From: an uncultured Alphaproteobacteria bacterium
Lineage (GTDB): Bacteria > Pseudomonadota > Alphaproteobacteria > HIMB59 > GCA-002718135
Reading direction: 5' to 3'
NCBI GenBank assembly: GCA_902595805.1
Contig: CACJRM010000005.1
Span: 30,740-94,739, forward strand
Length of the DNA: 64,000 bases
Positions 57,998 through 64,000 of this stretch are shown here, one piece after another. Numbering within the stretch: the stretch's first letter is position 1; each line of letters begins with the position of its first letter. The notes beneath the pieces were generated by a model that saw only the letters and a list, made by a program, of their open reading frames with translations, was not told where the DNA came from and searched no databases. The position numbers were made by a program, and so were the translations under genes.

Positions 57998-58677
57998 AAT
58001 ATATCTTTATAATTTGTTTATCTCTTTTTTCTCTTAGCGTTTTTAGTCAGCCGTTTCCAATACCTGATGATAAAGAAGTTAGCTTTGATGTTATTAGAAA
58101 AAAGAAAAATATAGGGAGCTTAATATCAAAATTTATAGAAAATGAAGATAGTGTTGTTATACATTCAATCTTAAAGATAAATGTAAAAGTTTTATTTATT
58201 CCAGCATACAAATTTTTTCAAGAAACTAAAGAAACTTGGAAAAATGGTGAATTTGTATCAATAGATGGATTTACAGATTTTGAAGATGATCGGGAGTATA
58301 AAATAATTGGAAATGATGAAGACAATTTTTTTATTGCTAGTGGTATGGATGGACAATTAAAATTAGATAAAAATATCTTACCATTAAATTATTGGAATCT
58401 TGAAATGTTAAATGAAAAAGAGGTATTTGATACTCAAAAAGGTATTGTAAGAACTATAAAAGTAAAGCAACTTGAAGATGAAAAAATTAGAATCAATGAC
58501 ATTGAAATATTATCTAACAAGTATGTTTTCAATGCATCAAAAAATCCAAAAGATAAAGGGCCATTCCCTGAGTATACACTTTGGTATTTTGAAAAAGAGC
58601 TCATGAAAATGGAATTCAAAAATCCTAATGATAAAAAAAATATTATAACAATTATTCGTAATGATTGGAGTCTATAG
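57994..58677 (+). CDS. Exported DUF6134-like protein
   Basis: 227 residues from a GTG in the preceding stop. A Sec signal peptide (MKYIFIICLSLFSLSVFSQP) precedes a beta-rich domain: VSFDVIRKKKNIGSLISKFIENEDSVVIHSILKINVKVLFIPAYKFFQETKETWKNGEFVSIDGFTDFEDDREY, and ending YTLWYFEKELMKMEFKNPNDKKNIITIIRN. The 'f.v.r.g..iG....' opening and 'LWYd...LvkmeF...dG..i.y.l' ending match the family. Probably a periplasmic or outer-membrane-associated protein of unknown role. Confidence 0.75.
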   Translation: MKYIFIICLSLFSLSVFSQPFPIPDDKEVSFDVIRKKKNIGSLISKFIENEDSVVIHSILKINVKVLFIPAYKFFQETKETWKNGEFVSIDGFTDFEDDREYKIIGNDEDNFFIASGMDGQLKLDKNILPLNYWNLEMLNEKEVFDTQKGIVRTIKVKQLEDEKIRINDIEILSNKYVFNASKNPKDKGPFPEYTLWYFEKELMKMEFKNPNDKKNIITIIRNDWSL

Positions 58678-59436
58678 TTGCAAACTATATGGATTACTGG
58701 TGGATCTTCAGGTATTGGTTTTGCTACAGCAAAAGAATTTATAAATAATAATTGGCAAGTTGTAATTTCTTCAAGTAATAAAATAAAACTTGAATCTGCA
58801 AAAAAAAAATTAGAACTAAATAATAATAAAAATTTAGTTCATGCTATTGTATGTGATATTTCTTCAAAAAATAATGTTGATGAAACGATTAATTCTATAG
58901 AAAAAAATATTGGTAAAATTGATATAGCATTATTAAATGCATCAGCTTATAGTCCAAATAAAAATCAAATATTTGATATTTCAAACTATGAATTGCTAGT
59001 AGATGTAAATATCAAAGGCACTTTGTATTGTGTTAACAAATTAAAAGATGTTATGAAAAATAGAAATAATACGATTGCTATTATTTCTTCACCGTTGGGA
59101 TATAGAGGTTGGCCAACAGCTGGAGCGTATGGTATTTCTAAAGCAGCTCAATTAAGCTTGAGTGAAAGCTTATATTTTGATTTCAAAAAATTGAACATTA
59201 ATGTTAGAGTCATATGTCCAGGTTTTATTGATACCGAAGCAACCAAAAAAAATAGCTTCAAAATGCCTTTTTTAAAAAGTGCTGAATATGCAGGAAAAAA
59301 AATATTTGATAGATTAACTAAAGGTAAAGAATTTGAAATAATTTTTCCCTATTTGATTGTATATTTTTTTAAATTTACAAGGATATTACCTTACAAAATA
59401 TATTTTTTTATATGGAAAAAATTAGGGAATTTTTAG
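58678..59436 (+). CDS. SDR-family oxidoreductase
   Basis: 252 residues from a TTG start directly after the previous stop. TGGSSGIGFATAKEF nucleotide site, LVHAIVCDISSKNNVDE, ALLNASAYSP (NAG motif variant), IISSPLGYRGWPTAGAYGISKAAQLSLSESL with intact Ser and Y-x3-K, and INVRVICPGFIDTEATKKN. The C-terminus has a hydrophobic stretch (IIFPYLIVYFFKFTRILPYKIYFFIWKKL) suggesting membrane association. Substrate unknown; lipid or quinone-related chemistry is possible. It converges with pfkA, overlapping by four bases. Confidence 0.9.
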   Translation: MQTIWITGGSSGIGFATAKEFINNNWQVVISSSNKIKLESAKKKLELNNNKNLVHAIVCDISSKNNVDETINSIEKNIGKIDIALLNASAYSPNKNQIFDISNYELLVDVNIKGTLYCVNKLKDVMKNRNNTIAIISSPLGYRGWPTAGAYGISKAAQLSLSESLYFDFKKLNINVRVICPGFIDTEATKKNSFKMPFLKSAEYAGKKIFDRLTKGKEFEIIFPYLIVYFFKFTRILPYKIYFFIWKKLGNF

Positions 59437-60518
59437 TTTGTTTGACCAATATAAATTCCAAGTCCTTCAGCTACTTTAATCAAAGGATCATTTTTTTGAA
59501 CAGTTTTTGAATATCCAGCAACTTGACTAAGCATCAAATCTTGTACTCCTCTGTCTTTCCATACAACTACTCTATTAAATTTTTTCTTTGCAATTAAATC
59601 AACCGCATAAACCCCAAAGGCACTTGCAATTAGACGATCTCTATGAGTTGGTTGAGCACCTCTTTGAACATGCCCGAGAACTGTAACTCTTGTTTCTGAA
59701 TCTGTTATTTTATAGATTTCATCACCAAGATAATTTCCAATCCCTCCAAGGCGTACCTCTCCATCAACATATTTCACTGTAGCTTTTTTACCGTTTTCTT
59801 TTTTTACAGCTTCTGCAACAACGATTAATGCATGATTTCTTCCTTTAGACCTAAGTTTCTCAATATGATCAGCAATAGATTTTATAGAATATTGAATCTC
59901 AGGAATCAAAATAACATCTGCTCCTCCAGCTATTCCTGCATTCAAAGCTATATGACCTGCATCTCTACCCATAACTTCTAAAATCATTACTCTTCTGTGG
60001 CTAGCAGCTGTTGGCTGAAGCATATCTAATGCATTTGTTGCAACGTCAACTGCAGTATCGTATCCTATAGAAAGCTCATTATGCTTTACATCATTGTCTA
60101 TAGTCTTTGGAATACCTACAAAATTTATATTTCCTTTTTTTGTAATACTTTGAAGGATTTTTAAACTTCCATCTCCGCCAATACCTATTAGTGCATCTAT
60201 TTCTAATTTTTTAAAACCTTCTATAACTAAATCAGATGAGTCTATTTTTTTTCCATTCCTTATAATTTTTTTAAAAGGGTTGCCTTTATTATTTGATCCC
60301 AAAAAAGTTCCGCCCATCCTCATTAAGCTACCCTCAAAATTTTGTGGATTTAATTTGATAACGTCCAGTGGTTCTTTCAACAAGCCTAATGTTCCATCTT
60401 TAATTCCATAGACTTCCCAATTGTATTTATTATGTGCTCTCAAGGTTACAGCTCTAATTACTGCATTTAAACCTGCGCAATCTCCACCACTTGTTAATAT
60501 TGCTATTTTTTTTACCAC
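59433..60518 (-). CDS. pfkA: 6-phosphofructokinase
   Basis: Phosphorylates fructose 6-phosphate in glycolysis. 361 residues: ILTSGGDCAGLNAVIRAV, RMGGTFLGSNNKGNPF, the phosphoryl-donor block GIGGDGSLKIL, catalytic VGIPKTIDNDV, MGRDAGHIALNAGIAGGADVILIPE, RVTVLGHVQRGAQPTHRDRLIAS. The key donor residue is Gly (GGDGS; PPi enzymes have GGDDT), pointing to ATP, but PKTIDND carries Lys where E. coli PfkA has Gly (PGTIDND). This Gly/Lys combination is known from actinobacterial-type PFKs. Together with fba it allows a full upper Embden-Meyerhof route. Confidence 0.93.
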   Translation of the reverse strand: MVKKIAILTSGGDCAGLNAVIRAVTLRAHNKYNWEVYGIKDGTLGLLKEPLDVIKLNPQNFEGSLMRMGGTFLGSNNKGNPFKKIIRNGKKIDSSDLVIEGFKKLEIDALIGIGGDGSLKILQSITKKGNINFVGIPKTIDNDVKHNELSIGYDTAVDVATNALDMLQPTAASHRRVMILEVMGRDAGHIALNAGIAGGADVILIPEIQYSIKSIADHIEKLRSKGRNHALIVVAEAVKKENGKKATVKYVDGEVRLGGIGNYLGDEIYKITDSETRVTVLGHVQRGAQPTHRDRLIASAFGVYAVDLIAKKKFNRVVVWKDRGVQDLMLSQVAGYSKTVQKNDPLIKVAEGLGIYIGQTN

Positions 60519-60562
60519 AGGGCGTTTATATACTATTATTATATTTTTACTTATTTATTTTC

Positions 60563-60763
60563 ATGGATGACATAAACAAACTTATAGAAATTTTAAAAAA
60601 TTTTGAACAAGAACACAGAGATCTTGATGAAATACTCATCAGGCTTCAAGAAAAAAATACTGTAGATTTTTTACAAATTCAAAGGTTAAAAAAAAGAAAA
60701 TTAATCTTAAAAGATAAAATATTAGAAATTCAAAATAAATTAGAGCCAGATAGTATCGCTTAA
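60563..60763 (+). CDS. DUF465 (YdcH) protein
   Basis: From ATG 60563 it is 66 residues, starting MDDINKLIEILKNFEQEHRDLDEIL and continuing with LQIQRLKKRKLILKDKI, the H-R-D-L-D-x-x-I ... Q-x-x-R-L-K-K-R-K-L-x-L-K-D-x-I pattern of the family. It is a short coiled-coil protein of unknown function widespread in Alphaproteobacteria. An upstream in-frame TTG/ATG extension would overlap pfkA and add a hydrophobic tail not seen in the family, so the short form is chosen. Confidence 0.85.
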   Translation: MDDINKLIEILKNFEQEHRDLDEILIRLQEKNTVDFLQIQRLKKRKLILKDKILEIQNKLEPDSIA

Positions 60764-61377
60764 GTTAAAAAACTTTTTAAAAATTTAGGAGCGTTATCCT
60801 TAATAAAAGATATTCTTTCCTTAAGTCTTGGAATTTTTGATATTCTCTTTAGATTTTTATCAATATTTTCTTCAACATGCTTCATTTCTTTTGAAAAAAA
60901 AACGAACAAGGCATTAGTATATACTCCTGATAAAATCAGTCTTTTTGTATAAAAATTGAAATCTGTTGAATTATCTCCAGCTAAATACCACATTGTACTT
61001 ACTGAATTATATAAACTCTTTTTTGATATTTTGTTATTTGTGGGTAGCAAAAGATGGTTAAAGGTTTTTTTATAAAATTCTTTATCTTCATTTAATATAT
61101 CAAATCGTAATAATAATATTTTTTTTATTCTTTTGTTAATTGGAAAATTAATTAAATTAATTTTTTTTAATTTATATTTAAGTTTCTCATTAATATTGTG
61201 TAAAGCATATTCTAATATATCTTTATATCCATCAGGGAAAAAATAGAATAAATCATTTTTTTCTATATTTTGTTTTTGTAATTTGGAAAATATTTCTGAT
61301 GACCAACCTTCAATTGATACGATTTTTTTTGCTTTTTTGAGAATATCTTCTTTTTTTTTATTTTCTGTTTTGTTCAT
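60760..61377 (-). CDS. COQ9-like ubiquinone biosynthesis protein
   Basis: 205 residues. The C-terminal SVSTMWYLAGDNSTDFNFYTKRLILSGVYTNALFVFF is the COQ9 signature ('iWh.aGD.StD.n.YtkRa.La.vY..t...'). The N-terminal part resembles a TetR-like fold (DILKKAKKIVSIEGWSSEIFSKLQKQN, with FFPDGYKDILEYAL). COQ9 binds lipids and assists the ubiquinone hydroxylase COQ7. The family is also known as the rpsU-divergently transcribed protein, and rpsU is indeed divergent 0.6 kb away, with def between. It overlaps def by 20 bases. Confidence 0.9.
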   Translation of the reverse strand: MNKTENKKKEDILKKAKKIVSIEGWSSEIFSKLQKQNIEKNDLFYFFPDGYKDILEYALHNINEKLKYKLKKINLINFPINKRIKKILLLRFDILNEDKEFYKKTFNHLLLPTNNKISKKSLYNSVSTMWYLAGDNSTDFNFYTKRLILSGVYTNALFVFFSKEMKHVEENIDKNLKRISKIPRLKERISFIKDNAPKFLKSFLT

Positions 61378-61888
61378 TTTTCCAATATGTAGTTATTTCT
61401 TTTTCAAAACCAAAAGCATTTTTATGTGCTAAGCGTGATGTATACAAAATGCCGTTTAAGTGATCTACCTCATGCTGTACTACCCTTGCGTGTAAGCCAT
61501 CAACTTCATTTTCAATTTCTTTACCATCAAGATCAAATCCAGAATATTTGATTTTTTTAAATCTTCTTACTAAACCCTGCATACCAGGTATTGATAAACA
61601 ACCTTCCCAGTCATCCTCAGTTTCTTTTCCCATGGGTGTAAAAATAGGATTTATTAATGGTGTTATCTCAATTTTATCTTTCTCTTCATTATCAGGATTA
61701 CGAAATACTATTATTTTCTTTGAAATATGTACTTGTGGTGCAGCTAAACCTATACCGTTATAGTCAAGCATTGTTTCAGACATATCATAAACTATTTTTT
61801 TTAGAGAATCTGAAGAGAATTCTTTTATCTCAGAACATTCTTTTAGCAAGATGGGATGACCGATTTTTGATATTTTAAGAATAGACAC
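61358..61888 (-). CDS. def: Peptide deformylase
   Basis: Removes the formyl group from nascent proteins. 176 residues with the three family motifs: GIGLAAPQVH, EGCLSIPGMQG and QHEVDHLNGILY (metal ligands Cys and the two His, catalytic Glu). It overlaps the COQ9-like gene and is divergent from rpsU across 94 bases. No fmt neighbour is seen. Confidence 0.97.
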   Translation of the reverse strand: MSILKISKIGHPILLKECSEIKEFSSDSLKKIVYDMSETMLDYNGIGLAAPQVHISKKIIVFRNPDNEEKDKIEITPLINPIFTPMGKETEDDWEGCLSIPGMQGLVRRFKKIKYSGFDLDGKEIENEVDGLHARVVQHEVDHLNGILYTSRLAHKNAFGFEKEITTYWKNEQNRK

Positions 61889-61944
61889 GTAATAAATATA
61901 AGTATTTTTTTTAATATACCAATAGATTAATTCAATATATCCGT

Positions 61945-61973
61945 TTGCAAATAATATGAGTTTGTGTTACTAG
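61945..61973 (+). promoter_or_regulatory. Probable rpsU promoter giving a near-leaderless mRNA
   Basis: TTGCAA (61945-61950) and TACTAG (61968-61973) are 17 bases apart. The start site would fall near 61980, only about three bases before the rpsU ATG at 61983. No Shine-Dalgarno is visible before that ATG. Pattern match only. Confidence 0.4.
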
Positions 61974-61982
61974 CCCGTCCCA

Positions 61983-62180
61983 ATGACACTTTTTGTAAAT
62001 GTAAAAGATAATAACGTAGAACAAGCAATTAGAACGCTTAAAAAGAAAATGCAGCGTGAAGGTTTGTATAAAGAGATGAAACTACGTAAACACTACGAAA
62101 AACCTTGTTTGAAACGCGCTCGAGAAAAAGAAGAAAATATTAGAAGAGCTAGGAAGTCTGCAAAAAGAAATAACGATTAA
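61983..62180 (+). CDS. rpsU: 30S ribosomal protein S21
   Basis: 65 residues: [59 protein letters not shown], the S21 pattern of basic helices. S21 helps mRNA and initiator tRNA binding to the 30S subunit. It converges with pntB, overlapping by four bases. Confidence 0.97.
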   Translation: MTLFVNVKDNNVEQAIRTLKKKMQREGLYKEMKLRKHYEKPCLKRAREKEENIRRARKSAKRNND

Positions 62181-63571
62181 GCAGAAAGACTTTTTACGAT
62201 ATCCTCACACATTTTTTTAGCATCTCCAAATAGCATAGTTGTATTATCTCTATAAAACAACTCATTATCAACACCAGAATAACCAGTTGCCATTGAACGT
62301 TTTACAAATAAAACACTCTGAGATTTTTCTACATCTAAAATAGGCATACCAAAAATAGGAGATGACTCATCAGTTTTTGCAGCTGGATTTGTTACATCGT
62401 TTGCTCCAATAACAAAAGAAACCTCTGTCATAGGAAAATCATGATTAATTTCATCTAGCTCCAAGACTTCTTCATAAGGAACATTAGCTTCAGCTAGTAA
62501 AACATTCATATGACCTGGCATTCTTCCAGCGACTGGATGTATTGCATATCTTACTTCTATTCCTTCTTTTTTTAATATGTCACCCATTTCTCTTAAAGCA
62601 TGTTGAGCTTGCGCTACAGCCATTCCATATCCTGGTACAATAATTACAGAGTCTGCGTTTTTCATTATATATGCCGCATCCTCTGCATTACCTTGTTTAA
62701 CAATTTTGTCAGAGTTATCCTTACTAGCACCAGTGTCTTGCTCACCACCAAAACCTCCTAAAACAACATTAATAATGGATCTGTTCATCCCTTTGCTCAT
62801 TATATAACTCAATATTGCACCAGACGCTCCAACAAGAGCACCAGTTATAATTAAGAGATTATTACTTAGGGTAAATCCTATGCCACAAGCTGCCCAACCT
62901 GAATAAGAGTTTAACATAGAAACGACAACTGGCATGTCAGCACCACCGATAGGAATTACAACAAGAAATCCTAGTAATATTGAAACAATAACTATTGTCC
63001 AAAAGATTGTTGGAGATTGATTAATTACAAATAATACAATCAAGAAAATAATTAGGAGGAAAATTAGTGCATTTATAAGATGCTGGAACTTAAATACTAT
63101 TGGCTTTCCTGAAATTGTACCTTGTAATTTTCCAAAAGCTAAAACTGAACCAGAGAAAGTGATAGCACCAATAAATGTTCCAATACTCATTTCAACTAAA
63201 CTAGCAGTTTTAATCGAACCAACTTTTCCAATACTAAAAGCTACGGGATCATAGAATGCGGCAGCAGCAACAAAGACAGCAGCTAAACCTACTAAGCTAT
63301 GAAAAGCAGCTACCAATTGAGGTAATGCGGTCATCTCAATTCTGAGAGCAATAAATGAACCTATAGCACCACCAACAAGTATCGCGGCACCAATTTCATA
63401 ATAACTAAGAACTGATTTGAACATTAGCGTTGTGAACACCGCTATAATCATACCAATAACACCAAAAATGTTACCCATTCTTGAAGATTCAGGGTGAGAT
63501 AAACCTCTTAAAGCAAAGATAAATAATAACGCAGAAATTAAATATAATATCGCAACCATGTTAGAAGACAT
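62177..63571 (-). CDS. pntB: NAD(P) transhydrogenase beta subunit
   Basis: Inner-membrane plus NADP(H)-binding part of the proton-translocating transhydrogenase. 464 residues with about nine membrane helices, then the soluble domain [125 protein letters not shown]. Uses proton motive force to make NADPH. Stop/start overlap of one base with pntAb. Confidence 0.97.
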   Translation of the reverse strand: MSSNMVAILYLISALLFIFALRGLSHPESSRMGNIFGVIGMIIAVFTTLMFKSVLSYYEIGAAILVGGAIGSFIALRIEMTALPQLVAAFHSLVGLAAVFVAAAAFYDPVAFSIGKVGSIKTASLVEMSIGTFIGAITFSGSVLAFGKLQGTISGKPIVFKFQHLINALIFLLIIFLIVLFVINQSPTIFWTIVIVSILLGFLVVIPIGGADMPVVVSMLNSYSGWAACGIGFTLSNNLLIITGALVGASGAILSYIMSKGMNRSIINVVLGGFGGEQDTGASKDNSDKIVKQGNAEDAAYIMKNADSVIIVPGYGMAVAQAQHALREMGDILKKEGIEVRYAIHPVAGRMPGHMNVLLAEANVPYEEVLELDEINHDFPMTEVSFVIGANDVTNPAAKTDESSPIFGMPILDVEKSQSVLFVKRSMATGYSGVDNELFYRDNTTMLFGDAKKMCEDIVKSLSA

Positions 63572-63888
63572 TATTTTTTTTCCTTTGTTTTTTTAGTTTT
63601 TTTCTTAAACATCGAGAGCATTCGATATGTTACTAAGAAACCTCCAAAAATATTAACTGAAGCTAATACAACACCAATTAATCCAAAAATTTTTGAAGTA
63701 TCAAAACCTTGAGGACCAGCTGCCAATATTGCCCCAACTATAATTACACTTGATATTGCATTTGTAACACCCATTAAAGGACTATGTAAAGCAGGAGTAA
63801 CTGACCAAACTACATAATAGCCAATAATACAAGCTAAGAAAAATACTGTTAGTCCAATAACAAAAACTTCAGAAGAATGTGCTTCCAT
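63571..63888 (-). CDS. pntAb: NAD(P) transhydrogenase subunit alpha part 2
   Basis: 105 residues with three membrane helices (VFVIGLTVFFLACIIGYYVVW; NAISSVIIVGAILAAG; IGVVLASVNIFGGFLVTYRML) and the family block TPALHSPLMGVTNAISS. This is the membrane part of the alpha chain, separate from the NAD-binding part as in most alphaproteobacteria. The Lys-rich tail ends the protein. Confidence 0.95.
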   Translation of the reverse strand: MEAHSSEVFVIGLTVFFLACIIGYYVVWSVTPALHSPLMGVTNAISSVIIVGAILAAGPQGFDTSKIFGLIGVVLASVNIFGGFLVTYRMLSMFKKKTKKTKEKK

Positions 63889-63889
63889 A

Positions 63890-64000
63890 TTACTTAAATT
63901 GCTCCAATCTTACATCCCCGTTATGCGTTAGCAAAACAGAATTAATTATTTCATCTTCAAAATCAAAATTTATTTTTTTATTTTCTTTATCTATTAATAA
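63890..64000 (-). CDS. pntAa: NAD(P) transhydrogenase subunit alpha part 1, C-terminal end (partial)
   Basis: The last 36 codons are inside the window, ending at TAA 63890-63892, two bases... the stop precedes the pntAb ATG by one base. The readable tail is FDFEDEIINSVLLTHNGDV followed by RLEQFK, which fits the end of the NAD(H)-binding PntA part 1 in alphaproteobacteria (D..DEI..a.L.T..G.v). Start and body lie beyond the right edge. Confidence 0.8.
   Translation of the reverse strand, partial: LLIDKENKKINFDFEDEIINSVLLTHNGDVRLEQFK

Noticed and set aside
60491..60562. Hydrophobic N-terminal extension of the DUF465 protein
   Set aside because: It overlaps the pfkA start and has no counterpart in the family; the ATG at 60563 gives the usual size.
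1..64000. Mobile elements, phage genes, CRISPR arrays, defence or toxin-antitoxin modules
   Set aside because: None found: no transposase or integrase, no repeat-spacer structure and no defence gene family in any frame I examined.

Overview
The window is AT-rich (mostly A/T by eye) and densely packed. Neighbouring genes often overlap by 1-17 bases or are separated by only a few bases, there is no mobile element or CRISPR array, and no gene-free stretch exceeds 300 bases. Gene content and order are alphaproteobacterial: aroK-aroB-corC-bolA-dnaJ-like-cobS-cobT, yqeY-dnaG-rpoD, lysC...prfA-prmC-DUF4167, class I LysRS, DUF1178, COQ9 and def beside rpsU, CtaA and a split proton-translocating transhydrogenase. 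Low GC, tiny spacers and a marine-type sugar locus suggest a streamlined planktonic alphaproteobacterium (SAR11-like or HIMB59/AEGEAN-169-like). That placement is inference; no 16S is present.

Region 1 (1-6765) is the accessory-looking part. A minus-strand operon encodes a sugar-binding protein, two CUT1 permeases, class II fructose-bisphosphate aldolase and the start of a PhyH-like dioxygenase. Across a tRNA-Ile2(CAT) gene, a plus-strand pair encodes a MelA-type GH4 alpha-galactosidase and a divergent PanB-fold protein that has lost the known metal ligands. Together they look like an alpha-galactoside uptake and breakdown locus with an unexplained extra enzyme. No transporter ATPase is in the window.

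Region 2 (6762-19622): MBL hydrolase, rpoD-dnaG-yqeY, divergent carA-carB-greA, an ELM1-like protein, a 2OG-Fe(II) oxygenase, trxB, and rpmJ. Region 3 (19680-26678): GGT-like hydrolase, guaC, a polyprenyl synthase, DUF2177, tRNA-Val(GAC), GNAT-flavin reductase-M23 peptidase, DUF4167. Region 4 (26756-36667): prmC-prfA-hisS-ispG-rodZ-like-lysC, divergent ubiG, DUF1178, an unknown gene, an NDUFAF5-like methyltransferase, argJ. Region 5 (36732-50820): secA, accA, a periplasmic helical-repeat protein with a 42-residue membrane protein, aroK-aroB-corC-bolA-J-protein-cobS-cobT, tgt-yhhQ, rpmB. Region 6 (50864-64000): HAD phosphatase, pyrD, lysK, a MarR regulator with a palindromic operator, ferredoxin and ferredoxin reductase, ctaA, two SDRs around a DUF6134 protein, pfkA, DUF465, COQ9, def, rpsU, pntB-pntAb and the end of pntA.

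The most interesting points are the PanB-fold protein coupled to MelA, the tgt-yhhQ pair with an altered substrate loop that hints at direct queuine salvage, CobST with no cobalamin context, a tRNA-Val with C33, the Lys-rich head of RpoD, and a clear MarR operator.
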